From: Thalassospira profundimaris | Lineage (GTDB): Bacteria; Pseudomonadota; Alphaproteobacteria; Rhodospirillales; Thalassospiraceae | Length of the DNA: 64,000 nucleotides | Direction: 5' to 3' | Assembly: GCF_003326675.1 (NCBI RefSeq) | Contig: NZ_JPWF01000014.1 | Coordinates: 1-64,000, forward strand | Part shown: piece by piece, positions 8,686-17,606 of the stretch | Numbering within the stretch: position 1 is the stretch's first letter | Layout: each line of letters begins with the position of its first letter | Position numbers and translations under genes: made by a program | Notes under the pieces: model-generated | Seen by the model: only the letters and a program-made list of their open reading frames with translations | What the model was told of the DNA's origin: nothing | Databases searched by the model: none

Positions 8686-10002
8686 ATGACGATCGAGACC
8701 AAGACATCGAAGAAGAATTTGCTGAGTGAAACCGGCATTTCGCGCCGTGGATTTGTTAAAGGTGCTGCCGCTGTTACCGGTGCGGCCATCGGTTCTGGTG
8801 CGATTACCGGCTTCCCGACCATCTGGGCGCAGAACATCAAAAATGTGACGCTGCGCCAGTTCGGTACGGGTGTTTCGAACATCAATGCGGTTGCCGACAA
8901 GGTTAAGGAAGACCTTGGTTTTACCCTTCAGATGACCGCCCTTGATTCCGATGCGGTTGCACAGCGCGCTGTGACCCAGCCGAACTCGTTCGATATTGCC
9001 GATATCGAATACTGGATTTGTAAGAAAGTCTTCCCGGCTGGCACCATGCAGCCGATGGATACTACCAAGCTTAAGAACTATGACGCGATCTCCAAGCTGT
9101 TCATCACGGGCAAGCTGACCCCGGATTCCGAAATTGCACAGGGTACGGCACCGCACACCGTTGGCTTCGTTGAAGGCGCGGACAGCGTTGAATTTGCATC
9201 TGCTCCGACCCAGTGGATGACCCTGATCCCGACCATTTACAACGCTGATACCCTTGGTATCCGCCCTGACCTGATTGATCGTCCGATCACCAGCTGGGCC
9301 GATCTGCTTGATCCGGCATTCAAGGGCAAGGCATCGATCCTTAACATTCCGTCGATCGGTATCATGGATGCGGCAATGGTTTGCGAAGCGATGGGTGAAG
9401 TCACCTATGGCGACAAGGGCAACATGACCCAGGAAGAAATCGACAAGACCATCGCGGTCATGATCGATGCCAAGAAAGCCGGTCAGTTCCGTGCCTTCTG
9501 GAAGAGCTTCGATGAGTCGGTCAACCTTATGGCATCGGGCGAAGTTGTCATTCAGTCCATGTGGTCGCCGGCAGTTGCAGCCGTTCGTTCCAAAGGCATT
9601 GCCTGCACCTATCAGCCTCTTAAGGAAGGCTATCGTGCATGGGGCGGCGGCATTGGCCTTGCCAAGCATCTTTCGGGTCTCGAGCTTGAAGCGGCTTATG
9701 AATATATCGACTGGTATCTGTCGGGCTGGGTTGGTGCATATCTTAACCGTCAGGGTTACTACAGCGCGGCACCGGCAACCGCCAAGAAGTTCATGTCTGA
9801 AGACGAATGGGGCTTCTGGATGGAAGGCAAAGCGGCCCAGGGCGATATCCTTAGCCCGGAAGGCAAAGTCATGGAAAAGGCCGGTGCGGTTCGCGATGGC
9901 GGTTCCTACGAAGAGCGTATGGGCTCAGTCGCGTGCTGGAACTCTGTCATGGACGAGAACAAGCACATGGTCCGCAAGTGGAACGAATTCATCGCTGCCT
10001 AA
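8686..10002 (+). CDS. ABC transporter substrate-binding protein, PotD-like, Tat-exported
   Basis: A periplasmic solute-binding protein of about 438 residues. The N-terminus carries a twin-arginine signal (SRRGFVK followed by an Ala/Gly-rich hydrophobic stretch to about residue 45), so it is probably exported folded by the Tat system. The mature part is a two-lobed type II binding fold (FDIADIEYWICKK, GYRAWGGGIGLAK). The ATG at 8686 has AGGAG nine bases upstream; the GTG three codons earlier overlaps that Shine-Dalgarno and was rejected. It captures the substrate for the two permeases downstream. The substrate is unknown; the racemase at the end of the operon hints at a hydantoin or related cyclic ureide or amino acid. 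Confidence 0.9.
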   Translation: MTIETKTSKKNLLSETGISRRGFVKGAAAVTGAAIGSGAITGFPTIWAQNIKNVTLRQFGTGVSNINAVADKVKEDLGFTLQMTALDSDAVAQRAVTQPNSFDIADIEYWICKKVFPAGTMQPMDTTKLKNYDAISKLFITGKLTPDSEIAQGTAPHTVGFVEGADSVEFASAPTQWMTLIPTIYNADTLGIRPDLIDRPITSWADLLDPAFKGKASILNIPSIGIMDAAMVCEAMGEVTYGDKGNMTQEEIDKTIAVMIDAKKAGQFRAFWKSFDESVNLMASGEVVIQSMWSPAVAAVRSKGIACTYQPLKEGYRAWGGGIGLAKHLSGLELEAAYEYIDWYLSGWVGAYLNRQGYYSAAPATAKKFMSEDEWGFWMEGKAAQGDILSPEGKVMEKAGAVRDGGSYEERMGSVACWNSVMDENKHMVRKWNEFIAA

Positions 10003-10159
10003 GCGTGTTTTCAAAGATTTTGATCGGGCGCGGTTCATGCCGCGCCCGGCACCCCGGTTTAAGAATTTCAGTTGTCCGATTGATCCGAGAATGCAGCAGG
10101 TTTCAGGGCCAGAGCATTTGGGGCCAAAGCATCAGAGACAGAGCTTTTAGGGACAGATA

Positions 10160-11017
10160 ATGGCTTTTGATACGTCCAAACGATCGTCCTATTTTCTGAT
10201 CACGCCAATGGCGGCGATCTTTGCGATCTTTCTTGTCATTCCGCTGCTGACCATCGTCATTGTCAGTTTCTGGGACTATGACGAATATCGGATCCTGCCT
10301 GATTTTATTCTTGAAAATTACAGCTATTTGCTCGGGTCGTCGGTGACCTGGAAAATTTATCTCAATACATTGAAATATGCCGCATTGACCTGGGTCTTTA
10401 CCCTGTTGATCGGATTTACGGTTGCCTATTTCCTGGCGTTCCATGTGCGCAGTCTGACCTGGCAGATCGTGCTTTTCATGCTGTGTACGATCCCGTTCTG
10501 GACGTCAAACATCATCCGCATGATTTCGTGGATTCCGTTCCTTGGCCGCAATGGTCTTTTGAATTCGGCACTGATCAATCTGGGGATTGTCGATCAACCG
10601 CTTGAGTTCCTTCTGTTTTCCGATTTCGCAGTCGTGCTGGCAGATGTGCATCTCTATACGCTTTTCATGGTCGTGCCGATTTTCAATTCCATGATGCGTA
10701 TTGATCGTTCCCTGATTGAGGCAGCGCGCGATGCCGGTGCCAGCGGGTTTGAAACGCTGAAATCGGTTATCGTGCCGCTGTCAAAGCCGGGTATCGCCAT
10801 CGGATCGATCTTTGTCATTACCGTGGTGATGGGTGACTTCATTACGGTGCGTTTGATGAGTGGCGGGCAAAGTGCGTCGGTCGGTTTGCAGATTTCCAAC
10901 GAGATCGGGCTTTTGCAATATCCCGCAGCGGCGGCCAGTGCGGTGGTTCTGCTGGTTACGGTGTTGCTGATTGTGACCGGGCTTCTGCGCCTTGTTGATA
11001 TCCGGAAGGAGCTTTGA
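10160..11017 (+). CDS. ABC transporter permease, PotB-like
   Basis: A 285-residue inner-membrane permease with about six membrane segments, beginning with FLITPMAAIFAIFLVIPLL. The cytoplasmic EAA loop that contacts the ATPase is clear (EAARDAGASGFETLKSVIVPLSKPG in pieces, about 190-215). Its stop codon lies three bases before the next permease's ATG, so the two are coupled. It pairs with the downstream permease as a heterodimer. A 157-base gap after the binding-protein gene holds no gene. Confidence 0.9.
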   Translation: MAFDTSKRSSYFLITPMAAIFAIFLVIPLLTIVIVSFWDYDEYRILPDFILENYSYLLGSSVTWKIYLNTLKYAALTWVFTLLIGFTVAYFLAFHVRSLTWQIVLFMLCTIPFWTSNIIRMISWIPFLGRNGLLNSALINLGIVDQPLEFLLFSDFAVVLADVHLYTLFMVVPIFNSMMRIDRSLIEAARDAGASGFETLKSVIVPLSKPGIAIGSIFVITVVMGDFITVRLMSGGQSASVGLQISNEIGLLQYPAAAASAVVLLVTVLLIVTGLLRLVDIRKEL

Positions 11018-11019
11018 TC

Positions 11020-11847
11020 ATGGCCAAAACCCGTGAACGGCGTCCGACAAGCTTCTATTTTCTGGCGGCTTTTTTCACCCTGTTTGTTCTGTTTCTTTAC
11101 GGGCCGATGCTGACCATCTTTATCCTGTCATTTCAGGGGGAAAATGGTGGTCTGACCTTCCCGATGAACGGTTTTTCATTCCACTGGTTCGGGAACCTGT
11201 TTGAGCAACAGGCGGTGGGGGATTTTGGCGGATCCTTTACCCGGTCACTAAAACTTGGCCTGATTGTCATGGTGGTGACAGTTGTTGTGTCCTTTATGGC
11301 GGGTCTGGCATTCCGTCGCCGGTTCCGCGGCGACAGTGTGATTTTCTATCTGGCAATTGCCAGCCTGATTGTGCCGTCGATCCTGATTTCACTGGGCATC
11401 GGGTTGCTGTTCAATATTATCGAATGGCAGCCACAATGGTTCACATCCGCCCTTGGTGCGCATCTGACATGGACCTTCCCGTTCGGACTTCTGATCATGT
11501 TTGCGGTATTTAACCGGTTTGATCCGTCTTACGAGGAGGCCGCCCGTGATCTGGGCGCAAGCAACTGGCAAACCATCCAGTATGTGGTTCTGCCGATGGT
11601 GGGGCCAAGCCTGATCGGGGTTGCGATGTTCTCGTTCACGCTGTCTTACGATGAATTTGCCCGTACCCTGATGACGGCCGGGTCGTTAAATACCCTGCCG
11701 CTTGAGATTTATGGCATGACAACCAACGTGACCACGCCGGTGCTTTATGCGCTGGGCACGGTGACGACCGGGTTCTCGTTCCTGGTGATCGGGATTGCGT
11801 TGGGATCAGTATTGTTGATGCGCCGTCGCAAAGGTCAAAAAGCATGA
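11020..11847 (+). CDS. ABC transporter permease, PotC-like
   Basis: A permease of about 275 residues with six predicted membrane segments and the EAA loop EEAARDLGASNWQTIQYVVLP (about 175-195). The ATG at 11020 was preferred over an overlapping TTG at 11014, because AAGGAG lies at the right distance. Its last four bases overlap the start of the racemase gene (ATGA), so racemase synthesis is coupled to the transporter. Confidence 0.9.
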   Translation: MAKTRERRPTSFYFLAAFFTLFVLFLYGPMLTIFILSFQGENGGLTFPMNGFSFHWFGNLFEQQAVGDFGGSFTRSLKLGLIVMVVTVVVSFMAGLAFRRRFRGDSVIFYLAIASLIVPSILISLGIGLLFNIIEWQPQWFTSALGAHLTWTFPFGLLIMFAVFNRFDPSYEEAARDLGASNWQTIQYVVLPMVGPSLIGVAMFSFTLSYDEFARTLMTAGSLNTLPLEIYGMTTNVTTPVLYALGTVTTGFSFLVIGIALGSVLLMRRRKGQKA

Positions 11848-12602
11848 GCCGGATCGCCGTTATCAATCCCAATCTGTCGACGGGATTCACCAAAAAGGTT
11901 GGCGATCAGGCAAAGCGGATTGTGGCCCCGCATACCACTGTTCTTGCGCTTAATCCGCAATTTGGTCCTGACAGTATCGAAGGCTATTACGACGAGGCCT
12001 TTGCCAGTGTCGGACTGCTTTCGGTCATACGTGATCTTGAAGCCGCCCCGGAACAGCTCGGCGATCCGGTTGCCGGATATGTGGTGGCCTGCTTTGATGA
12101 TACAGGTGTTGATGCAGCACGTTGTCTGACCACGGCACCGGTCATGGGGCTGTGCGAAGCAGCCCTTCGCATGGCCGCGGTGGTGGCGTCGCGCTTTGCG
12201 ATTGTGACGCCAATGCCGGTTTCGGTGCGTCCGCTTGAACATCTGGTGTCGAAATACGGGGTGTCATCGCAATGTGTGGTGCGTGCCGCCGGGGTTCGGA
12301 CCCTTGATTTCGAAGGCGAAAACGCTGCGATGGCCTATGACGCGCTTAAAAAGCAGGCAGATCTTTGCCTTGCCAATGATTATGCCGAGGCGATTGTTCT
12401 GGGCTGTGCGGGCATGACCGATATAGCGCAGCGCCTTCAGGATGAACTTGGTGTGCCGGTGATAGATGGTGTCAGTGCTGCCGTTAAGATGATCGAGGCA
12501 TTGGCAATGCTGGGTATTCGCACCAGCAAGGCCGGAGCTTATGCCGCACCGCCATCAAAGGCCTATCACGGAATGTTTGCCGATTTTGCTCCACAGGCAT
12601 GA
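11844..12602 (+). CDS. Hydantoin/aspartate-glutamate racemase family protein
   Basis: A 252-residue cytosolic enzyme of the Asp/Glu/hydantoin racemase family. The N-terminal NPNLST motif is the hydantoin-racemase hallmark. The two catalytic cysteines appear as ACFDDTG (about residue 79) and GCAGMTD (about 187), and each acts as acid or base on one face of the substrate. Family members racemise 5-substituted hydantoins or allantoin, or hydrolyse related compounds. Being translationally coupled to an ABC importer, it probably acts on the imported substrate. No hydantoinase or carbamoylase is in the window, so the rest of the pathway lies elsewhere or the substrate differs. Confidence 0.85.
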   Translation: MSRIAVINPNLSTGFTKKVGDQAKRIVAPHTTVLALNPQFGPDSIEGYYDEAFASVGLLSVIRDLEAAPEQLGDPVAGYVVACFDDTGVDAARCLTTAPVMGLCEAALRMAAVVASRFAIVTPMPVSVRPLEHLVSKYGVSSQCVVRAAGVRTLDFEGENAAMAYDALKKQADLCLANDYAEAIVLGCAGMTDIAQRLQDELGVPVIDGVSAAVKMIEALAMLGIRTSKAGAYAAPPSKAYHGMFADFAPQA

Positions 12603-12645
12603 TCGGGAATATTGCACGTTTATAGCGCGACTGTGCGGGATAAAG

Positions 12646-12681
12646 AAAAAGCGGGCCGACAGTGATGTCAGGCCCGCTTTT
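12646..12681. terminator. Bidirectional terminator between racemase and GntR genes
   Basis: AAAAGCGGGCC and GGCCCGCTTTT form an eleven-base stem around a thirteen-base loop. The genes on either side converge, and the A and T tracts allow termination in both directions. Confidence 0.85.
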
Positions 12682-12700
12682 CATTTGTCTGGGTGATACC

Positions 12701-13378
12701 CTAGCCTTGTTTCAGGGCTTGTTCGACCTGCGAAAGGTGGCGGCGCATGGCCGCTTCGGCGCGTTTGGGGTCGCGTTGTTCGATGGCATCGACAATATCG
12801 CGATGTTGCGCGCTTAGATCATTGATCAGGCTGTCGGAATGACTGCTTTCACGTAATCGTGCCCAGGCAGCATCGCGACGCACGGCGTTAACAGCCTCAA
12901 ACACCGCCAGAAACAGGGTGTTTTTGACCGATTCCGCGAGTTTCTGGTGAAAGGCAGCATCCCATTTTTCATATTCGCCCTGCGTTGTGGCGCGGGCGGC
13001 GTTTTCCACCATGGTTCGCATGGCATCAATATCGCCTTGCGATGCGCGAAGGGCGGCAAAACGTGCCATGGAAGGTTCGATCTCCTGGCGGACTTCCATG
13101 ATTTCAAACGGGCTGGTTTTGGTGGCGATGCCTTCAAGCTTGCGCAGGCGCGGCGTGGGAGGGGTGCCGACAAAGGTGCCTTGTCCCTGGCGACGCCAGA
13201 TCAGGCCTTCTGCTTCGAGAAGGTCAAGCGCCTTGCGCAGCGCCCGGCGACCGACATCAAGCTGTTCGGCAAGGTTGCGTTCGGCGATCACCCGGCCGTC
13301 TTTGACAAATTCACCGCGGGAAAAACCGGATTTAAGCTTTTCGGCCAATCCGTGGGTCGCAAGGTCATTCATGGTCAT
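12701..13378 (-). CDS. GntR-family transcriptional regulator, FCD subfamily
   Basis: A 225-residue regulator. The N-terminal winged helix is at about 8-72 (GRRALRKALDLLEAEGLIWRRQGQGTFVG). The FCD ligand domain is at about 90-215 (PFEIMEVRQEIEPSMARFAA, WDAAFHQKLAES). It is unlike the GntR protein at 6511 in its DNA-binding helix, so it should read a different operator. It neighbours TauE, TctCBA and the gamma-glutamyltransferase homologue and is the likely regulator of that group. A wide inverted repeat (13406-13460) lies just upstream. Confidence 0.88.
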   Translation of the reverse strand: MTMNDLATHGLAEKLKSGFSRGEFVKDGRVIAERNLAEQLDVGRRALRKALDLLEAEGLIWRRQGQGTFVGTPPTPRLRKLEGIATKTSPFEIMEVRQEIEPSMARFAALRASQGDIDAMRTMVENAARATTQGEYEKWDAAFHQKLAESVKNTLFLAVFEAVNAVRRDAAWARLRESSHSDSLINDLSAQHRDIVDAIEQRDPKRAEAAMRRHLSQVEQALKQG

Positions 13379-13405
13379 TATTCTTTTTGATGGCGTTCCC
13401 TATCT

Positions 13406-13460
13406 CCGAACCAATCCGCACCCATTCTAGCGAGGTGCCATTCCCAGAGGACTGGTTCGG
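13406..13460. promoter_or_regulatory. Inverted repeat upstream of the second GntR gene
   Basis: CCGAACCA (13406-13413) and TGGTTCGG (13453-13460) are exact inverted copies 39 bases apart, in the short gap between the GntR gene and the TauE gene end. They could be two half-operators or a weak hairpin. Confidence 0.3.
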
Positions 13461-13483
13461 ATCGAAAGTCTTGATCTCTGATA

Positions 13484-14296
13484 TCAGTTAAGCAGATCGT
13501 AGAACATCCGCAAAGAGGTTACCGCCAGAAACAGGCCGAAACACATGCGCAGTGCCCGTCTGGGGATGGTGTGGGCAATGCGTGCACCAATCGGTGCGCA
13601 CAGAACCGTCATCGGGATCAGAAGGGCCGCAGCCAGGACATTGACATAACCGATTGAAAATGGCGGGCGTCCATCAACACCGACACCCGACATCGCATAG
13701 CCGATTGTGCCGGGCAGGGCGATGATCAGGCCGATCGCAGCCGCCGTCCCAACCGCGCGACGGATGTCATAGCCAAGGAAGTTCAGGACCGGCACGCAAA
13801 TGGTGCCACCACCAATGCCCATCATGGCCGAAAGGCTGCCGGCAAGAATGCCAAGGACGGCCCAGACCGATTTCGGCGGGTTTTTGGCCTCGTCGGTTTC
13901 GCGGTCCTTGACCAGAACCATATTGATCGCGACCAAAAGGGCGACAACGGCAAAGACAATGGTCAGAACCCGTCCATCGGCAAGCCCGCCAATGGCGGTT
14001 CCAATGATGACACCAACAACGATTGCCGGGCCCCAATGTTTCAGAAGTGCGATGTCAACCGAACCCTTTTTATAATGGCTTCGGGTGGATGAGATCGCAG
14101 TCGCGATGATTGTTGTGAGCGAGGTGGCAACAGCGACCTGCATGCGCAACGATTCGTCAACGCCCATGGTTGTCAAAAAGTGATAGAGCACCGGGACAAT
14201 TACAATCCCGCCGCCGACACCCAGTAAGCCTGCCATAATGCCGCCAAGGACGCCGGCAAACAGCATTGCAGCGCCCCAGACCAGATAGAGGCTCAT
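13484..14296 (-). CDS. TauE/SafE-family membrane transporter
   Basis: A sulfite/organosulfonate exporter-family (TauE/SafE) permease of about 270 residues with roughly eight hydrophobic segments. It carries the family's duplicated glycine-rich motif: GGIMAGLLGVGGGIVIVPVL near the start and SLSAMMGIGGGTICVPVL in the middle. The ATG at 14296 has AGAAGG close upstream; longer starts at 14317 and 14332 exist. It is divergent from the TctCBA operon, about 257 bases apart. Such proteins move sulfite, sulfoacetate or other small anions; the substrate here is unknown. Possible joint control with tctCBA by the adjacent GntR protein is inference. Confidence 0.87.
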   Translation of the reverse strand: MSLYLVWGAAMLFAGVLGGIMAGLLGVGGGIVIVPVLYHFLTTMGVDESLRMQVAVATSLTTIIATAISSTRSHYKKGSVDIALLKHWGPAIVVGVIIGTAIGGLADGRVLTIVFAVVALLVAINMVLVKDRETDEAKNPPKSVWAVLGILAGSLSAMMGIGGGTICVPVLNFLGYDIRRAVGTAAAIGLIIALPGTIGYAMSGVGVDGRPPFSIGYVNVLAAALLIPMTVLCAPIGARIAHTIPRRALRMCFGLFLAVTSLRMFYDLLN

Positions 14297-14553
14297 GCTG
14301 CCTTCTATTTCAATCATCTTGAACCAATCCAAACCAATTTGTGCGGGTATTTGCTATTGGTACTAACGCCAGACGCACCCGTTTGGCAATGATTTTGCGC
14401 CAACAAGTCCTAAATATGGCGAAAAATACGTAGTTTTGCGTTTTTGGGCTTGCAGAGAGAAACTTCAAATGACAACAATATGTCGACAAAATGAAGGAAC
14501 CAAAAAATAATTGGTTTCATATTGATTCAGTTTATTTATCAGGAGGCACTGAG

Positions 14554-15498
14554 ATGTTCCGCAAGATTGCTGTTGCCGCCGGTCTGATGGCAGCTGCCAT
14601 TGCAGGCCCAGCGCAGGCACAGGACTATCCAGAAAAACCGATCGAATTCATTGTTCCGTGGGGCCCGGGTGGTGGTAGTGACACGCTGATGCGTCTTGTT
14701 GCCCAGGGTCTTGCCGAAGAAACCGGTCAGGCTGTACCTGTCATCAATATGCCCGGTGTTGGCGGCAATATCGGTCTGGCCGAATTCGCCAAGCGCCCGG
14801 CCGATGGTTACACCATTTCCCAGATCCATGAAGGTCTGCTGATTTCCAATGGTACGGGCATTACCGACCTGAACTGGGACAGCTTCATGCCGATCGCGCT
14901 GGTGACGTCATCGCCGCAGTATCTGACCTTCTCCAAGAACGAGAACTTCTCGACCTTTGAAGAAATGGTTGCCTTCGCCAAGGATCATCCGGGTGCGGTT
15001 CGCGCTGGTGTGACCCTTGCCGGTGTGCCGCATCTTCACATGGCGATGATCGAAGATGCGTTTGGTATCCAGTTCTCCTATGTCGGTTATGAAGGTACCG
15101 GTCAGCGTATCCGTGCGCTGGTGGGCGGTAACATTGATGTTGCTATCGGTGACGTATCCTCGGCTGGTCAGTTTGTTGAAAATGGCGATCTGATCTTTGC
15201 TGCGGTTGGCATGCCGGAACGTACCGCAGACGAGCCGAATGTTCGCACCTTCAAGGAACTGGGTCATGATCTTGATCTGGCCGTGACCCGTGGTGTTGTT
15301 CTGCCGAAAGGTACGCCGCAGGATGTTGCGGATGCCCTTGAAGCGCATCTTGAAAAAGTTATGCAGAACGAAGACGTTCGCACCAAAATCAAGAATGTCG
15401 GCTCCGAGGCAGTCTTCCTTGGTCAGGATGCTTACAAAGCCTATCTCGGCAAGCTGTCTGACACCGTTGATCGTCTTGTCGGCAAGCTCGCAGGATGA
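14554..15498 (+). CDS. tctC: Tripartite tricarboxylate transporter substrate-binding protein
   Basis: A periplasmic Bug/TctC-family binding protein of about 314 residues. The signal peptide is FRKIAVAAGLMAAAIAGPAQAQ, cleaved before DYPEKP. The mature start has the family's PIEFIVPWGPGGGSDT and later VINMPGVGGNIG motifs. The ATG at 14554 follows a perfect AGGAGG; a longer reading frame from 14491 lacks a signal peptide. It is first in an operon tctC-tctB-tctA-ggt. It should capture an organic anion, not necessarily citrate, for the membrane subunits. Its pairing with a gamma-glutamyltransferase homologue suggests an amidated or gamma-glutamyl compound. Confidence 0.92.
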   Translation: MFRKIAVAAGLMAAAIAGPAQAQDYPEKPIEFIVPWGPGGGSDTLMRLVAQGLAEETGQAVPVINMPGVGGNIGLAEFAKRPADGYTISQIHEGLLISNGTGITDLNWDSFMPIALVTSSPQYLTFSKNENFSTFEEMVAFAKDHPGAVRAGVTLAGVPHLHMAMIEDAFGIQFSYVGYEGTGQRIRALVGGNIDVAIGDVSSAGQFVENGDLIFAAVGMPERTADEPNVRTFKELGHDLDLAVTRGVVLPKGTPQDVADALEAHLEKVMQNEDVRTKIKNVGSEAVFLGQDAYKAYLGKLSDTVDRLVGKLAG

Positions 15499-16046
15499 CG
15501 AACGGGTCTGAGAAATCAGCAGCAGCGGGTGCACTTGCACCCGCTGCTTCTCGTGCAAGAACAGAGTTCGCACGGCTGATTTCCTATGTCGTTTTCGGCC
15601 TTGGATCGGTTTATCTGTCGATGCGTGCTGGCGAGTTGCCAACATCGCGCTGGGAACCGCTTGGTGCCGGGTCTTTCCCGCAGCTGGTCTTTGCCGTTCT
15701 GGCCGGGCTGTGCCTGATTGCAGCTATTCGTGCGGTTATCGACATTCGCAAGGCGGGTCAGCTTGTCGGGTTGGCCGAAGGACTTTGCAGCTGGATCAAG
15801 GTTCGCCGGATTTCCTTTGCCCTGTTCGGGTTGCTGGTTGTTTACCTTGGCGTTTTGCCGGTTGCCGGCTTCTCGCTTGCGACATTTATCTTCCTGCTGA
15901 TCACCCAGTTGATGATCGCGGGCATTTCGAAAAAGACCATCATTCAGTCCGTGATCGCCGCCCTGATTTTCTCGGTTGGCTTGAATCTGCTGTTTGCTGA
16001 AGTCTTTAACGTGTTTCTCCCGCGCGGCGTGCTGTTCGCGGGCTAA
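15495..16046 (+). CDS. tctB: Tripartite tricarboxylate transporter small permease
   Basis: A 183-residue protein with about four membrane segments, of TctB type: an N-terminal Ala-rich cytosolic tail, then FARLISYVVFGLGSVYLSM, and hydrophobic hairpins to the end. The start overlaps the tctC stop by four bases (ATGA), which indicates coupled translation. It assembles with TctA to form the secondary transporter that receives substrate from TctC. Confidence 0.88.
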   Translation: MTNGSEKSAAAGALAPAASRARTEFARLISYVVFGLGSVYLSMRAGELPTSRWEPLGAGSFPQLVFAVLAGLCLIAAIRAVIDIRKAGQLVGLAEGLCSWIKVRRISFALFGLLVVYLGVLPVAGFSLATFIFLLITQLMIAGISKKTIIQSVIAALIFSVGLNLLFAEVFNVFLPRGVLFAG

Positions 16047-16055
16047 CAGAAGTTT

Positions 16056-17585
16056 ATGATCATGTTGGATGCATTTCTTGCCGGTGCCCATCAGGTTTTC
16101 GCATTCGATACCCTGATTTACATGCTGATCGGTTCCGTCGCCGGGATCGTTGCAGCCGCCATTCCCGGCTTTACCGTGACCATGGCGATCATTCTGACAT
16201 TGCCGCTGACCTTTACCATGGACCCGCTTCAGGGGGTTTCGGTGATGTTGTCGGTTTATGTCGGTGGTTATACTGGCGGTCTGATCAGTGCGGCACTTTT
16301 GGGTATTCCCGGAACGCCAAGTTCGGTTGCCACCACCTTTGATGCCTTTCCGATGGCGCGTGGCGGGGAACCGGGACGTGCACTTTCGCTTGGTGTCTGG
16401 GCGTCATTTTTCGGAACGGTGATTTCGACCATCATCCTGATTGTTGCGGCCCCGCCGCTGGCGCTGATTGCGGTCAAACTTGGACCCTGGGAATATTTCT
16501 CGCTGATCGTGTTTGCCCTGACGATTGTTGCAAGCCTTGTGGGTAACTCGTTGATGCGCGGTCTGATTGCCGGTGTCATCGGTCTTGGTCTTGCGACCAT
16601 CGGGCCTGATCCGATGATGGGGCGCCCGCGTCTGACATTTGAATCCGACATCCTGATGCCGGGTCTGCCGTTCCTGATTGTTCTGATTGGTATCTTTGCG
16701 ATCAGTCAGCTGATGGGCGAGGTTGAAGACCACGGCAAGAATGACAACAAGGGCGCACTGATCCCCGATGTGATCGAATTCAAGACCTGGGCTGTGATGC
16801 GCGAAGTTCTGATGCATCCGGTCAATCTGGTGCGTTCATCATTGATTGGTGTGTTCATCGGTGCCCTGCCGGGCGCTGGCGGATCAATTGCCAACCTGCT
16901 GGCCTATGACCAGGCCAAGCGCAGCTCCAAAACGCCCGAGAAATTTGGCAAGGGCAATCCGGACGGTGTGATTGCATCCGAAGCCGGGAACTCTGCGACG
17001 GCGGGCGGTGGTCTGATCCCGATGATTGCATTGGGCATTCCGGGATCGGCCGTTGATGCGATCCTGATGGCGGCCCTTATGGTGCATGGTATTTCGGTTG
17101 GCCCACGTCTGATCATGGATCACGCCGATCTTGCCTATGGCATGTTCGTTGCCATGATTGTCGCGTCGCTGATGATGCTGGTGGTGTGTGTTCTGTCGAT
17201 GCGCTTGTTCCTGCGCGTGACCGATATTCCCAAGCAGTTCATTGTGCCGACGGTGATGATTTGCTGTGTGATCGGGGCCTTTGCGCTGAATAACCGTGTG
17301 TCGGACCTTTACCTGCTCGGGGCGATTGGCCTTGTCGGGTACGGGTTGAAGTCACTCGATTATCCGCTGGCACCGCTGGTTCTGGGTGTGATCCTTGGCC
17401 CGATTGCCGAGACCAACCTGCGTCGCGCGCTGATGAGTGATGGTGACTGGACTGTATTCTTTACCCGTCCGATCTCTGCCGTGTTGCTGGCTGCTGCCCT
17501 GTTGTCTGTTATCTTCAGCGTCCGTTCGGTTCTGAAGATGCGAAGAAAAGACCGTCCTGCCACCGATGAACAAGACGGCGACTAA
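16056..17585 (+). CDS. tctA: Tripartite tricarboxylate transporter large permease
   Basis: The 509-residue channel subunit with around eleven membrane segments. Two family signatures are intact: GIPGTPSSVATTFDAFPMA near residue 85 and GALPGAGGSIANLLAYDQAK near 270, followed by ASEAGNSATAGG. The stop of tctB is nine bases upstream, and the ggt gene starts 21 bases downstream with GAGGAG. Import is expected to be driven by a cation gradient. Confidence 0.93.
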   Translation: MIMLDAFLAGAHQVFAFDTLIYMLIGSVAGIVAAAIPGFTVTMAIILTLPLTFTMDPLQGVSVMLSVYVGGYTGGLISAALLGIPGTPSSVATTFDAFPMARGGEPGRALSLGVWASFFGTVISTIILIVAAPPLALIAVKLGPWEYFSLIVFALTIVASLVGNSLMRGLIAGVIGLGLATIGPDPMMGRPRLTFESDILMPGLPFLIVLIGIFAISQLMGEVEDHGKNDNKGALIPDVIEFKTWAVMREVLMHPVNLVRSSLIGVFIGALPGAGGSIANLLAYDQAKRSSKTPEKFGKGNPDGVIASEAGNSATAGGGLIPMIALGIPGSAVDAILMAALMVHGISVGPRLIMDHADLAYGMFVAMIVASLMMLVVCVLSMRLFLRVTDIPKQFIVPTVMICCVIGAFALNNRVSDLYLLGAIGLVGYGLKSLDYPLAPLVLGVILGPIAETNLRRALMSDGDWTVFFTRPISAVLLAAALLSVIFSVRSVLKMRRKDRPATDEQDGD

Positions 17586-17606
17586 GCCCAAGCTGAGGAG
17601 ACTCCA

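Noticed and set aside
8671-9669. 332-codon minus-strand frame opposite the ABC binding protein
   Set aside because: Shadow frame; the plus strand has a Tat signal and a binding-protein fold.
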